Under the pieces are notes generated by a model. It was not told where the DNA came from, made no database searches, and saw nothing but the letters and a program-made list of their open reading frames with translations. A stretch of DNA of 64,000 nucleotides from Streptomyces sp. AJS327 (GTDB lineage: Bacteria > Actinomycetota > Actinomycetes > Streptomycetales > Streptomycetaceae). The translations under genes and the position numbers were made by a program. Positions 1-9,040 of this stretch are shown here, in pieces; within the stretch, counting starts at the first letter, position 1, and every line of letters starts with the position of its first letter. The DNA lies in assembly GCF_013450295.1 (NCBI RefSeq), contig NZ_SKBR01000003.1:186001-250000 (forward strand), in the 5' to 3' direction.

Positions 1-449
1 GGGATCCCCCTGCGTACGGCCGTCGTCCCGAGAGTGGGCGCGGCGCCGGAGTCCCACTAGCACGCTAGCGAGCGACAGCCGGTGACCATCAGGTCCCGGC
101 GAGCCTCTACCCGATCGAATGAGAGCGCGCCGTCCCGCTGACCCTCCGCCGGCACCGCCCTGACCTGCGAGGTCGCGAACCCCTCGGAGCTCCGGGCGCC
201 CCGGACCGCTCCCCGCGCCGGAAGCCAGGCCGTACTCGCGCCACCGGAACCCACCACGGCGTACAACGGACTGCGGCGGCACGCGAGTTCAGCCCCGTCC
301 GGCGCGCGGTGCACGGGCGGGGAGGCTCACGAGCCCCCGTGCCACCGGAGCACGACGGTTCGCCGGCGCCCCGGCCCACGCGGAACGCTCCGGTGCCCGC
401 TCGCCGCAGCGTCCCGACGGCGGATTCGGTGGCGTCAAGAGTGCTGGGT
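1..449. other. No convincing gene in the first 449 bases
   Basis: Several overlapping reading frames stay open here on both strands, but their translations are arginine/glycine/proline-rich GC-shadow peptides with no recognisable domain, signal peptide or ribosome-binding site. Nothing in this stretch looks like a structured RNA. It is probably the intergenic or 3' part of a neighbouring locus outside the window. Confidence 0.6.
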
Positions 450-788
450 TCAGGGACGTACCGGGTCTGACCCGTCCCGCGCACCGGTGATCTCGCCACC
501 CTCCCGCCCCGACTCCGCGCCAGACCGTGCCGACGGACCGGACCGTGCCGACGGACCGGACCGCACGGGCTGGACGGGCTGCACGGACCGGGCGGGGCGG
601 TCAGGCTGGACGGGCTCGGCGGGACGCCCGCGCACGGTGATCGTGCTGCGGCCGTCCACGACCGTCCGGACCTGGAGGGAGCCGCAGGCGCACCGCGTCC
701 AGAGGGTGTACCCCTCGCTGGTGGCGTGGCGGGAGAGGGTGCGCGGCGGTTGGTCGTCCGGCCATCCGCAGTACGGGCACGCGGACAT
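450..788 (-). CDS. Small zinc-ribbon-like protein of unknown function
   Basis: A 112-residue protein of unknown role. The start is placed at the ATG whose upstream GGAGGAG gives a good ribosome-binding site; the longer open frame further upstream is arginine/proline-rich and looks spurious. Residues 4-8 are CPYCG and residues 33-36 are CACG, a pair of cysteine knuckles typical of a zinc ribbon. The C-terminal 50 residues are low-complexity and include a duplicated RSGPSA unit that reflects a perfect 18-bp DNA duplication at 523-558. The gene is divergent from the LysR regulator. I do not recognise a characterised family. Binding of DNA, RNA or protein through the ribbon is possible but unproven. 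Confidence 0.6.
   Translation of the reverse strand: MSACPYCGWPDDQPPRTLSRHATSEGYTLWTRCACGSLQVRTVVDGRSTITVRGRPAEPVQPDRPARSVQPVQPVRSGPSARSGPSARSGAESGREGGEITGARDGSDPVRP
523..558. repeat. Two tandem copies of an 18-bp unit
   Basis: The unit GACCGTGCCGACGGACCG occurs twice head-to-tail (523-540 and 541-558) with a partial third copy after it. It lies inside the zinc-ribbon gene and encodes a duplicated hexapeptide in the low-complexity tail. Confidence 0.85.
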
Positions 789-1234
789 GGGGTCTCCTCC
801 TCGGGGACGTACGGTCACAGGCCCACGAACTCCCCCTCGCCACACGGCGATACGAGAGGGGGCGTGGGAACGCCAGCCGCGGATCGGTGTTCTCGGAACG
901 GCTCGCGGCCGGACGTGGGACTCGGCGGGGCGGCGGGCACGGCGGGGCGTGGGACTCGGCGGGGCGTCGTCGGTGTCGTTCCTCTTCCTGGTGTCGGCTG
1001 GTTCCGGGGGCGCCCGCAGCGGTTTCGGGACGCGCGCGGTCGCGCCCGGGAGGGTTCGGTCAGTCCGCCGAACCCCGGGGCGTCCCGGGCGTGTGACCGG
1101 CTTTCCCGCTCCCGCGCGAGGAGCGGGCGGACGGTGGGCGGTGCCCCCACCGGGGGCGCCACACACAAGCCTCGCGCGCCACCGTCATGTAGGTCCAGGT
1201 TCTCTTTCCGCAGACAATCGTGTACAACAGCTTC
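789..1234. other. Divergent intergenic region with an 18-bp direct repeat
   Basis: This 446-base spacer should hold the promoters of the zinc-ribbon gene and the LysR regulator. The 18-mer GTGGGACTCGGCGGGGCG occurs at 915-932 and again at 949-966, 34 bp apart start to start. Near the lysR start, CAATC at 1215-1219 and GATTG at 1237-1241 form a spaced inverted repeat that could be an autoregulatory LysR site. No open frame here is credible. Confidence 0.55.
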
Positions 1235-2140
1235 ATGATTGATCTGCGTCGCCTCTCCGTCCTCCGCGCCGTCGCGCACTACGGCACGGTGACGGCGGCA
1301 GCCGAGGCGGTACACCTGACACCCTCCGCCGCCTCGCAGCAAATACGCCAGCTGAGCAAGGAGTTGGACGTAGCGCTGCTGGAGCGGCACGGCCGCAGGG
1401 TGCGCCTGACCCCGGCGGCCCGCGGCCTGCTGCGGCACGCCGACCGGATCGCCGAGTACTGGCAGGAGGCCGAGGCGGAGCTGCACACCGCGCACCCCAC
1501 GGCGCTGCGGGGGCACGTGCGGCTCGCGGGCTTCCCCACCGCCGTCTGCTCCCTGCTCGCGCCGCTGGCGGCCCAACTACGCGCCGAGGGACCGGATCTC
1601 ACCGTCGAACTGCGGCAGGCCGAGCCGGGGGAGTGCTTCGACCTGCTGTTCTCGGGAGACGCCGACCTCGCGGTCGTGGAGGCCACCACCGACAGCCCGC
1701 CGCTGAACGACGCCCGGTTCCACCAACGTCCGCTCATGGACGACGCGTTCGACCTGCTGACTCCGGCTGACCACCCGCTGGCCACCGGACCCGCCCCGAA
1801 ACTCGGTGAGTTGGCGGACGAGCCGTGGATCCTGGCCGCTCCGCCGTGTTCGGCCCGGCAACTGGTGCTCGCCGCCTGCACCAGCGCCGGGTTCACTCCG
1901 GCCATCGCCCACCAGGTGTCCGAGTGGAGCGTGGTGGCGACGCTGGTGGCGCACGGGCTGGGAATCGCGCTGGTGCCGCGCGTCGTCCAGCTGCCGCCCC
2001 AACTGAACCTGGCACGAACCCCGTTGGACGGCGAGGTCCGCCCCTTCCGGCGGTTGCTGCGGGTGGTCCGGAGCGGGGACGAGCGGCATCCCACCATCGC
2101 CGCCGCGGCCTCCCGGCTCGACGCCCTCGCGCCGCGCTGA
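1235..2140 (+). CDS. LysR-family transcriptional regulator
   Basis: A 301-residue LysR-type regulator. The winged helix-turn-helix fills residues 1-60 (MIDLRRLSVLRAVAHYGTVT, then AAAEAVHLTPSAASQQIRQL), followed by a periplasmic-binding-protein-like effector domain. The ATG at 1235 was chosen over the in-frame GTG at 1220 because the family characteristically begins with MxDLRRL. Unlike many LysR genes it has no obvious divergent metabolic target; its divergent neighbour is a small zinc-ribbon protein. Downstream is a thioredoxin/NHL protein on the same strand after 217 bp. The effector is unknown. Confidence 0.9.
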   Translation: MIDLRRLSVLRAVAHYGTVTAAAEAVHLTPSAASQQIRQLSKELDVALLERHGRRVRLTPAARGLLRHADRIAEYWQEAEAELHTAHPTALRGHVRLAGFPTAVCSLLAPLAAQLRAEGPDLTVELRQAEPGECFDLLFSGDADLAVVEATTDSPPLNDARFHQRPLMDDAFDLLTPADHPLATGPAPKLGELADEPWILAAPPCSARQLVLAACTSAGFTPAIAHQVSEWSVVATLVAHGLGIALVPRVVQLPPQLNLARTPLDGEVRPFRRLLRVVRSGDERHPTIAAAASRLDALAPR

Positions 2141-2357
2141 CCGCCACCGTCCTCCGCCCGTCCGGCCCCGGGGCTCCCGTCTCCTCCACCCCGGACCGCC
2201 GTGACCCTCATCACCCCAGGTCACCGACGTACGGGAGTGCGGCGCGCTCCCCCCGGGGGCGGCACGGGTGGCAGCCGTCCGGCCCACCGGCCACCGCACG
2301 TCGGGCCTGGTCTCCGGGGGCTCGGGAGCGCCCGGGCCGGGATGGCACTCTGGAGAC

Positions 2358-4277
2358 ATGACCAAGCGCCCCCGCGTCCGCGCGCCCGAGCTGCGCGGAC
2401 GCGCCTGGATCAACACCGGCGGCCGGCGACTCTCCCTCGCGGAGCTGCGCGGCCGTCTGGTGGTGCTCGACTTCTGGACGTTCTGCTGCGTGAACTGCCT
2501 GCACGTGCTGGACGAGTTGCGCGCCCTGGAGGCCCGGCATCCGGACACCCTGGTCGTCGTGGGGGTGCACTCGCCGAAGTTCGCGCACGAGGCGGACCAC
2601 CAGGCGGTGCTGGACGCCGTCGAGCGGTACGGCGTCGAGCATCCGGTGCTGGACGACCCGGAGTTGGCGACCTGGCAGCAGTACGCGATCCGCGCCTGGC
2701 CCACGCTGGTCGTCATCGACCCCGAGGGGTACGTGGTGGCGCAGCACGCCGGAGAGGGCCATGTGCACGCCGTCGACGCGCTGGTGACCGAGCTGGAGGC
2801 GGAGCACGCGACGAAGGGCACCCTGCGCCGGGGCGCTGGCCCGTACGTACCGCCCGAGCCGGAACCGACCCACCTGCGCTTCCCCGGCAAGGTGATCGCG
2901 CTGCCGTCGCGCCCCACCGTGTCCGGCGACGGAGGCCCGGACGAGCCGGAGTCCGGCCCCCGGTTGCTGGTCTCGGACACCACCCGGCACCAGCTGGTGG
3001 AGCTGGCGGCGGACGGCGAGACGGTCATCCGCCGTGTCGGCACCGGCGAGCGGGGGCTCAGCGACAGCCCCGTCCGGCTCAGCGAACCGCAGGGCATGAC
3101 GCCGCTGCCGGACGGCCGCGTGATCGTCGCCGACACGGTCAACCACGCGCTGCGGATCTACGATCCGGGCACCGGCGCCGTCACGACCGTGGCCGGGACG
3201 GGCGCGCAGTGGATGTCCGGGGACCCCACCTCCGGCCCGGCGCGCGAGGTGCCGCTCTCCTCGCCGTGGGACGTGGCCTGGTTCCAGGACCGGGTGTGGA
3301 TCGCGATGGCCGGTATCCACCAGCTGTGGACGTACGATCCGGCGACGGAACGGGTGGCGGCGGTGGCCGGAACCCGGAACGAGGGCCTGGCCGACGGTCC
3401 GGCCGAGGCCGCCTGGTTCGCGCAGCCCTCGGGTCTGGCGGTCTCGTCCGACGGGGAGCGGCTCTGGATCGCGGACTCCGAGACCAGCGCGCTCCGCTGG
3501 ATCGACCGGGAGCTGACGGTGCGTACCGCCGTCGGCAGCGGCCTGTTCGACTTCGGTCACCGGGACGGCCCGGCGCCCGAGGCGCTGCTCCAGCACCCGC
3601 TGGGCGTCACCGCGCTGCCCGCCCCCGGCGGCGGGCCCGGCCCCGTCCTCGTCAGCGACACCTACAACCACGCCCTCCGGCTCTACGACCCGGTCAGCGA
3701 GGAGGTGAGCACCCTGGCGACCGACCTCAGGGAACCGTCCGACGCCCTGGTGCTCCCGCCCGCGCCCGGCGGCGCGGAGCGTGGCGAGGGCGGAGGGCCG
3801 CCGGAGGTCCTGGTGGTGGAGTCGGCGCGGCACCGGCTGACCCGGCTGCGGCTGCCCGTGGAGGCGGTGCCGGTCGACGCCGTCGCGCGCCGCACCCGGC
3901 GGGAGGCGACCGCGCTCGCGCCCGGCGAGGTACGGCTGGAGGTGGTCTTCCAGCCGCCCCACGGCCAGAAGCTCGACGAACGGTACGGACCGGCCACCCG
4001 GCTGCTGGTCAGCGCCACCCCACCGGAGTTGCTGGTGGACGGGGCGGGCCGGGGCACCGAGCTGCGCCGCACACTGCGGCTGGCCGACGGGGTGCCGGAG
4101 GGCGTGCTCCACGTGTCCGCGATGGCGGCGTCCTGCGACGAACCGGCGGGCGGCGCGGAGGCCGAGGAGTACCCGGCCTGCCATATGCACCAGCAGGACT
4201 GGGGGGTGCCGGTGCGGATCGGCCCGGAGGGCGCGGATCGGCTGCCACTGGTGCTGGCCGGGCTGGACGAGGGCTAG
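2358..4277 (+). CDS. Thioredoxin-like protein fused to NHL repeats
   Basis: A 639-residue fusion. Residues 1-150 form a TlpA/thioredoxin-like fold with the redox motif in WTFCCVNC (CxxC at Cys44-Cys47). The remainder is a multi-blade NHL beta-propeller: recurring segments such as LLVSDTTRHQLVELAADG, VIVADTVNHALRIYDP and VLVSDTYNHALRLYDP each form one blade. A C-terminal beta-rich region follows. No signal peptide is visible, so a cytoplasmic location is likely. Members of this family are widespread in actinobacteria, presumed to act in thiol-disulfide exchange with the propeller binding a partner; the substrate is unknown. The start sits just after GGAG at 2352-2355, unusually close, so a partly leaderless message is possible. 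Convergent with the aminopeptidase gene. Confidence 0.88.
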   Translation: MTKRPRVRAPELRGRAWINTGGRRLSLAELRGRLVVLDFWTFCCVNCLHVLDELRALEARHPDTLVVVGVHSPKFAHEADHQAVLDAVERYGVEHPVLDDPELATWQQYAIRAWPTLVVIDPEGYVVAQHAGEGHVHAVDALVTELEAEHATKGTLRRGAGPYVPPEPEPTHLRFPGKVIALPSRPTVSGDGGPDEPESGPRLLVSDTTRHQLVELAADGETVIRRVGTGERGLSDSPVRLSEPQGMTPLPDGRVIVADTVNHALRIYDPGTGAVTTVAGTGAQWMSGDPTSGPAREVPLSSPWDVAWFQDRVWIAMAGIHQLWTYDPATERVAAVAGTRNEGLADGPAEAAWFAQPSGLAVSSDGERLWIADSETSALRWIDRELTVRTAVGSGLFDFGHRDGPAPEALLQHPLGVTALPAPGGGPGPVLVSDTYNHALRLYDPVSEEVSTLATDLREPSDALVLPPAPGGAERGEGGGPPEVLVVESARHRLTRLRLPVEAVPVDAVARRTRREATALAPGEVRLEVVFQPPHGQKLDERYGPATRLLVSATPPELLVDGAGRGTELRRTLRLADGVPEGVLHVSAMAASCDEPAGGAEAEEYPACHMHQQDWGVPVRIGPEGADRLPLVLAGLDEG

Positions 4278-4348
4278 CCGACCGAGCGCCCCCACCGCCC
4301 CGTCCCGACCGGCCCCCGTCCCGGGTCCGGTACCTCCGCCCGAGGACG

Positions 4349-4362
4349 CCCCCGTACGGGGG
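4349..4362. terminator. Palindromic hairpin between convergent genes
   Basis: CCCCCGTACGGGGG is a perfect 14-bp palindrome between the convergent NHL and aminopeptidase genes, so it can serve as a two-way transcription stop. There is no T-run, as is usual for actinomycete terminators. Confidence 0.5.
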
Positions 4363-4380
4363 GCTCGGCGCTCCGGGACG

Positions 4381-5724
4381 TCAGCCCTCCAGGAAGGCGG
4401 TGAGGCAGTTGGCGAGGAGGTATGGGTCGCGGGCGCCGCACAGCTCGCGGGCCGAGTGCATGGAGAGGATCGCGACCCCGATGTCCACGGTGGAGATCCC
4501 GTGCCGGGCGGCGGTGATGGGGCCGATGGTGGTGCCGCAGGGCACCGCGTTGTTGGAGACGAAGGTCTGCCAGGGCACTCCGGCCCGCTCACACGCCTCC
4601 GCGAAGACGGCCCGCCCGGTCCCGTCGGTGGAGTACCGCTGGTTGACGTTGACCTTGAGGATGGGGCCGGCGTTCGGCATCGGGTGGTGCCCCGGCTCGT
4701 GCCGCTCCCCGTAGTTGGGGTGGACGGCGTGCCCGGTGTCGGAGGAGAGGCACACCGAACCGGCGTAGGCGCGGGCGCGGTCCTCGTACCCCCCGCCGCG
4801 CGCCAGCACCGCGCGCTCCAGGACGTTCCCGAGGAGCGGCCCGTCGGCGCCGGTGTCGGACTGGCTGCCGTTCTCCTCGTGGTCGAAGGCGGCGAGGACG
4901 GGGATGTGGCGCGGGTCGCCGCGCTCGGCGGCGGCGATCAGCGCGGCCACCCCGGCGTGCACCGACAGCAGGTTGTCCATCCGGGGCCCGGCCAGCAGCT
5001 CCCGGTCGCGGCCCAGGTACGCGGGCGGCTCCACGCTGTGCACCATCAGGTCCCAGCCGAGGACGTCCTCCGCCGGGACTTCGGCCTCCTCGGCGAGGAA
5101 GCGGACCAGGTCGCCCTCGCGTGGCTCACCGAGCCCCCAGATGGGGGTCATGTGGCGCTGGCGGTCCAGCTTGAGCCCGTCGTTGGCCTGCCGGTCGAGG
5201 TGGATGGCGAGCTGCGGCACCCGCAGCAGCGGCCGGTCCACGTTCACCAGCCGGGTGTGCGTGGCGGCCGGGGCCCCGGTGGTGGTCCGGCGCGGGTCCT
5301 CCCCGCGGACGGTGAGCCGCCCGGCCAGTCCGAGGTCGCGGTCGAGCCAGGTGTTGAGCAGGGTGCCCCCGTAAATCTCCACGGCGATCTGCCGCCAGCC
5401 GTGCGCCCCGGTGTCGGGCAGCGGCTTGACCCGCAGGTTGGGGGAGTCGGTGTGCGCGCCCACGATCCGGTACGGGGTGGCGGGCGTCGCGCCCTCGGGC
5501 ACGTACCAGGCGATCAGGGCGCCGCCGCGCAGCAGGTACTTCCCCCCGCGGGTGGCGTCCCAGGCGTCCGTCTCGTGGAGCTGCCGGAAGCCCGCCCCGT
5601 CCAGCAGCCGCGCGGCACTGCGGACCGCGTGGTAGGGCGTGGGCGAGGCCGTCAGGAACGCGAGCAGGTCGTCGGTGTGGCCGGGACCGAAGGGGGCCGC
5701 CGGGGGGTGGGGGTGCGAACTCAT
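4381..5724 (-). CDS. M18-family zinc aminopeptidase
   Basis: A 447-residue cytosolic metallo-aminopeptidase of family M18 (aspartyl aminopeptidase type), which removes N-terminal residues, often acidic, from peptides. The two-zinc site signatures are visible: GAHTDSP around residues 89-94, PRMDNL near 247, DHEENGSQSDTGADG near 281-295, and the C-terminal HPNYGERHEPGH followed by GPILKVN. Its length matches the family (about 430-450). The start MSSHPH was chosen because upstream codons run into the intergenic hairpin. A 13-bp hairpin lies just upstream; the acyl-CoA dehydrogenase behind it is on the same strand, so the two are probably separate transcription units. Confidence 0.93.
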   Translation of the reverse strand: MSSHPHPPAAPFGPGHTDDLLAFLTASPTPYHAVRSAARLLDGAGFRQLHETDAWDATRGGKYLLRGGALIAWYVPEGATPATPYRIVGAHTDSPNLRVKPLPDTGAHGWRQIAVEIYGGTLLNTWLDRDLGLAGRLTVRGEDPRRTTTGAPAATHTRLVNVDRPLLRVPQLAIHLDRQANDGLKLDRQRHMTPIWGLGEPREGDLVRFLAEEAEVPAEDVLGWDLMVHSVEPPAYLGRDRELLAGPRMDNLLSVHAGVAALIAAAERGDPRHIPVLAAFDHEENGSQSDTGADGPLLGNVLERAVLARGGGYEDRARAYAGSVCLSSDTGHAVHPNYGERHEPGHHPMPNAGPILKVNVNQRYSTDGTGRAVFAEACERAGVPWQTFVSNNAVPCGTTIGPITAARHGISTVDIGVAILSMHSARELCGARDPYLLANCLTAFLEG

Positions 5725-5743
5725 GGGCCTCAGCATACGAACG

Positions 5744-5788
5744 CGGAACATCCCGCCCTCACCCAATGGGCGGGAGCGGGATGTTCCG
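5744..5788 (-). terminator. Strong hairpin terminator after the acyl-CoA dehydrogenase gene
   Basis: CGGAACATCCCGC (5744-5756) and GCGGGATGTTCCG (5776-5788) are perfectly complementary 13-mers with a 19-base loop. The hairpin lies 26 bp beyond the acyl-CoA dehydrogenase stop and 20 bp before the aminopeptidase start, so it could terminate the former or attenuate read-through into the latter. Confidence 0.75.
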
Positions 5789-5813
5789 GATGAGGGGTGA
5801 GACGGCGAGCGGC

Positions 5814-7640
5814 TCAGAAGGCCGCTTCGTCGAGCTCCATCACGGACTGGTCGACGGCTTCGGCCAGCTCGCGCTGCACGGCGACACCTGGGAGGACGTT
5901 CGCCGCGAAGAACTTCGCCGCCGCGATCTTGCCCTCGTAGAAGGGCTTGTCCTTGGCGGAGGCGTTCGGCAGCCGCTCGGCCGCGACGGCGGCGCCGCGC
6001 AGCAGCAGGTAGCCGATCACCACGTCACCCGAGGTGAGCAGGAACCGGGTGGTGTTCAGACCGACCTTGTAGATGGCCTTCACGTCCTGCTCGGTGGCGG
6101 CCAGGTCGGTCAGCATGGTGCCGACGATGGACTCCAGGTCCGCGGCGGCCTTGCCGAGCTGCTCGCGGGAGCGCGCCAGCTCCTCCCCGCCGGGGGCCTC
6201 GGCCAGGAACTTCTTGATCTCCTCGGAGAGCGCGGTCAGCGCCTGGCCCTGGTTCCGGACCACCTTGCGGAAGAAGAAGTCCTGACCCTGGATGGCGGTG
6301 GTGCCCTCGTAGAGGGTGTCGATCTTGGCGTCCCGGATGTACTGCTCGATCGGGTACTCCTGGAGGTACCCGGAGCCGCCCAGCGTCTGGAGGGACTGCG
6401 CCAGCTGCTCGTAGGACTTCTCCGAGCCGTAGCCCTTGACGATCGGCAGCAGCAGGTCGTTCAGGGCGTGCGCGGCGGAGGCGTCCTCGCCGTTGTGCTC
6501 CCTGACGACGATCTCGTCCTGCACGCTGGCGGTGTACAGCACCAGCGACCGCATGCCCTCGGCGTACGCCTTCTGCGTCAGCAGGGAGCGGCGCACGTCC
6601 GGGTGGTGGGTGATGGTCACCCGGGGAGCGGTCTTGTCGGTGAACTGGGCCAGGTCGGCGCCCTGCACCCGCTCCTTGGCGTACTCCAGCGCGTTGAGGT
6701 AGCCGGTGGAGAGGGTGGCGATCGCCTTGGTGCCGACCATCATCCGCGCGAACTCGATGATCTTGAACATCTGGCGGATGCCGTCGTGCTTCTCCCCGAG
6801 CAGCCAGCCCTTGGCCGGGGTGTTGGCGCCGAAGGTCAGCTCACAGGTGTTGGAGACCTTCAGGCCCATCTTGTGCTCGACGTTGGTGGCGTAGACGCCG
6901 TTGCGCTCGCCCAGCTCACCGGTGTCCCAGTCGAAGTCGTACTTCGGCACGACGAACAGGCTCAGGCCCTTGGTGCCGGGGCCGTGGCCCTCGGGGCGGG
7001 CGAGCACGAAGTGCACGATGTTCTCGGACATGTCGTGCTCACCGGAGGTGATGAAGCGCTTCACGCCGTCGATGTGCCAGGTGCCGTCCGCCTGCTGTAC
7101 CGCGCGGGCACGACCGGCGCCCACGTCCGAGCCGGCGTCCGGCTCGGTGAGCACCATGGTCGAGCCCCACTGCCGCTCGGCCATCAGCTTCGCGATCTTG
7201 TTCTGCTCCGGGGTGCCCTCGTCGTAGAGCACGCCAGCGAAGGGCGGGCCGGAGGCGTACATCCACAGGGCCGGGTTGGAGCCCAGGATCGCCTCGGCGA
7301 AGCCCCAGAGCAGCGAGCGGGGGGCGGTGGTGCCACCGATCTCCTCGGGGATGCCGAGCCGCCACCACTCGGCGTCCATGTACGCCTGGTAGCTCTTCTT
7401 GAAGCTCTCCGGAACGGGTGCGGTGTTCGTCTCGGGGTCGAAGACCGGCGGGTTCCGGTCCCCGTCCTCGTACGACGCGGCCAGCTCGTTCTCGGCGAGA
7501 CGGAAGATCTCGTCCAGCACGTTCCTGGCGGTCTCCACGTCCATGTCGGCGAACGGCCCGGTGCCGTACACCGTGTCGCGACCGAGCACCTCGAAGAGGT
7601 TGAACTCGATGTCGCGGAGATTCGACTTGTAGTGCCCCAT
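5814..7640 (-). CDS. Acyl-CoA dehydrogenase (large, FadE type)
   Basis: A 608-residue FAD-dependent acyl-CoA dehydrogenase that would introduce the alpha-beta double bond of an acyl-CoA in beta-oxidation or a related catabolic route. Seen in order: N-terminal helical domain; FAD/substrate motifs [13 protein letters not shown] and RFITSGEHD; the C-terminal helical domain with [20 protein letters not shown] and [13 protein letters not shown], which contains the expected catalytic Glu; then a roughly 130-residue extra C-terminal domain typical of the 600-residue FadE subgroup. The start at MGHYKSN matches the conserved start of this actinobacterial group. Its substrate chain length cannot be read from sequence. 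It shares a 118-bp divergent promoter region with the SseB-like gene. Confidence 0.93.
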   Translation of the reverse strand: MGHYKSNLRDIEFNLFEVLGRDTVYGTGPFADMDVETARNVLDEIFRLAENELAASYEDGDRNPPVFDPETNTAPVPESFKKSYQAYMDAEWWRLGIPEEIGGTTAPRSLLWGFAEAILGSNPALWMYASGPPFAGVLYDEGTPEQNKIAKLMAERQWGSTMVLTEPDAGSDVGAGRARAVQQADGTWHIDGVKRFITSGEHDMSENIVHFVLARPEGHGPGTKGLSLFVVPKYDFDWDTGELGERNGVYATNVEHKMGLKVSNTCELTFGANTPAKGWLLGEKHDGIRQMFKIIEFARMMVGTKAIATLSTGYLNALEYAKERVQGADLAQFTDKTAPRVTITHHPDVRRSLLTQKAYAEGMRSLVLYTASVQDEIVVREHNGEDASAAHALNDLLLPIVKGYGSEKSYEQLAQSLQTLGGSGYLQEYPIEQYIRDAKIDTLYEGTTAIQGQDFFFRKVVRNQGQALTALSEEIKKFLAEAPGGEELARSREQLGKAAADLESIVGTMLTDLAATEQDVKAIYKVGLNTTRFLLTSGDVVIGYLLLRGAAVAAERLPNASAKDKPFYEGKIAAAKFFAANVLPGVAVQRELAEAVDQSVMELDEAAF

Positions 7641-7696
7641 GGCGACGGCTCCGTAAGGCTCGTTCGTGCGTAACTGCTCAGCGTTCCACATCATGC

Positions 7697-7708
7697 TACC
7701 CGCCGGTA
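7697..7708. promoter_or_regulatory. Possible operator upstream of the acyl-CoA dehydrogenase
   Basis: TACCCGCCGGTA is an imperfect palindrome (TACC/GGTA arms) 57 bp upstream of the dehydrogenase start. It resembles short operators of fatty-acid regulators only in a general way; no regulator is assigned. Confidence 0.3.
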
Positions 7709-7745
7709 ATAAGAAGCAACCCCTCATCGCCGGTCTGTGACTCGT

Positions 7746-7751
7746 TACTCT
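7746..7751 (+). promoter_or_regulatory. -10 element for a probable leaderless sseB-like mRNA
   Basis: TACTCT fits the TAnnnT -10 pattern and ends seven bases before the ATG at 7759. There is no Shine-Dalgarno sequence between, which suggests transcription starts at or next to the start codon. Confidence 0.45.
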
Positions 7752-7758
7752 TTCCCGC

Positions 7759-8271
7759 ATGTACGGCTATGACCAGACGGCCTCCGCGGGACACGGCTAC
7801 CCCCACGCCGGTCACCCCGGCCACCCCGGGCAACAGCAGTACACCGCACCCCACGGGCCCCCGCCCCCGCACTACGGGCAACCGCCGCAGCAGCCGCTCT
7901 ACCCCGAGCCCTCGCCACCCTCCCTCCAGGAGGCGGTGCGGGCCTTCACCACCGGCACCATGACGGCCGAGGACTTCCAGGGCGTCTTCTCCACCGCGAA
8001 GGTGTACTGCCCGCGCGGTGAGACCCCCGGGTTCCTGGCGCTGCACAACACCCAGCAGCCGGTGATCCCCATGTTCAGCACCCTCAAGGAGCTGCGGGGC
8101 TACGCGGGCAAGGAGTCCCGGTACTTCGTGATCACCGGCGCCGAGGTGCTGGACCTCCTGCCCTCGGGGTACGGCTTCGTACTGGACATGGAGGGTGAGC
8201 ACCGCGTGGTCTTCGACGCCAAGGCCGTCGAGGAGATGGTCGACTTCGCCATGCGCCGGATGTACGGCTGA
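7759..8271 (+). CDS. SseB-like domain protein
   Basis: A 170-residue cytoplasmic protein. Residues 1-55 are a disordered Gly/His/Pro/Gln-rich segment; residues 55-170 form an SseB N-terminal-type domain ([20 protein letters not shown], then [21 protein letters not shown] and a final [13 protein letters not shown]). The SseB family name comes from enhanced serine sensitivity in E. coli, but the function of actinobacterial members is not established; they often occur near secretion or housekeeping genes. No ribosome-binding site precedes the ATG, consistent with a leaderless message. It is divergent from the acyl-CoA dehydrogenase and convergent with the HxlR gene. Confidence 0.8.
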   Translation: MYGYDQTASAGHGYPHAGHPGHPGQQQYTAPHGPPPPHYGQPPQQPLYPEPSPPSLQEAVRAFTTGTMTAEDFQGVFSTAKVYCPRGETPGFLALHNTQQPVIPMFSTLKELRGYAGKESRYFVITGAEVLDLLPSGYGFVLDMEGEHRVVFDAKAVEEMVDFAMRRMYG

Positions 8272-8484
8272 CCCGCGCGCCCACGACCAGCGCAGCCACC
8301 CCGGCCACCGCGACCGCCCCGGGCCTCAGCCCCCGAGACCGCCGCGATCCGCACCCCCTGACGGCCACCGTGAGGGCCGTGATCCCCGCGGACGACACCG
8401 TCACCCCGTCCGTCTGATCGCCCGCGGCGCCTGAGGCGCTCTGGCCGCCCGGCTCACCGGCTCGGCACCGCGTCCCGCCCCTGA

Positions 8485-8506
8485 GCGACCCCCTCCGGGA
8501 GGTCGC
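8485..8506. terminator. Hairpin between convergent sseB-like and hxlR genes
   Basis: GCGACC (8485-8490) and GGTCGC (8501-8506) pair, and the ten bases between can extend the stem (CCCTCC with GGGA/GG). It lies 12 bp past the regulator's stop codon. Confidence 0.5.
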
Positions 8507-8517
8507 GAGGGGTCAGT

Positions 8518-8892
8518 TCAGTCGCGGAACTCCTCCGGGCATCCGGAACCGCCCTGCGGCAGGTGCCCCTCGGCCCAGCGGGTCAGCTCGACCATCGCCG
8601 GGCGGAGCGCGGCTCCGGCCTCGGTGAGGGTGTAGTGCACCCGCAGCGGGGGGCCGTCCTCGACCCGGCGGGCGACCAGGCCGAGCGCGCCCAGCTCGGA
8701 GAGCCGGCCGGACAGCATGCGCTCACTGATCCCGGGGACGGCGCGGCGCAGCTCGGTGAAGTGTCCCGGGCCGTTCATCAGCGCGGCGAGGATCAGGCCC
8801 GTCCAGCGCTTGCCGAGCAGCTGGAAGACACGGGTGATGTCGGCCGTCGGCTCCGTGCAGATCGTCCCCTCGCCCGGCGTGGACTCTGACAT
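8518..8892 (-). CDS. HxlR-family transcriptional regulator
   Basis: A 124-residue winged-helix regulator of the HxlR/YodB/QorR type. The HTH spans roughly residues 20-85 (FQLLGKRWTGLILAALMNGP, then HFTELRRAVPGISERMLSGR), followed by the family wing RVHYTLTEAGAALRPAM. One cysteine near the N-terminus (ICTEP) is where redox- or quinone-sensing family members carry their reactive cysteine. The start MSESTPG has GGAAGGGGG upstream. It is divergent from the azoreductase gene across 148 bp, so it most likely represses that gene, and perhaps itself, until an electrophile or diamide-like stress is met. Confidence 0.92.
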   Translation of the reverse strand: MSESTPGEGTICTEPTADITRVFQLLGKRWTGLILAALMNGPGHFTELRRAVPGISERMLSGRLSELGALGLVARRVEDGPPLRVHYTLTEAGAALRPAMVELTRWAEGHLPQGGSGCPEEFRD

Positions 8893-8970
8893 CGGACCCC
8901 CTTCCCGCGTCGGCTGCCGTGGCCCCCTCATCGCGCCAGGGTACTACCCCGGAAGCAGGAGATGAAAAAA

Positions 8971-9033
8971 AGTAAGCAGCTGTGCTATTAATAGTCACGT
9001 ACGTCAGCACACCTACTTATGCGCTACAAGGAG
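8971..9033 (+). promoter_or_regulatory. Divergent hxlR/azoR control region
   Basis: This AT-rich island stands out in GC-rich DNA. It holds AGTAAG (8971-8976) and CTACTTA (9013-9019), which form a loose inverted pair like HxlR half-sites, the palindromes TATTAATA (8986-8993) and ACGTACGT (8997-9004), and the ribosome-binding site AAGGAG (9028-9033) seven bases before the azoreductase ATG. The layout fits repression of azoR by the adjacent regulator. Confidence 0.55.
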
Positions 9034-9040
9034 TCTCCGC

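Noticed and set aside
2201-4714. An 837-codon plus-strand frame over the NHL gene
   Set aside because: Arg/Pro/Gly-rich shadow of the thioredoxin-NHL gene, which has real domain motifs in another frame.
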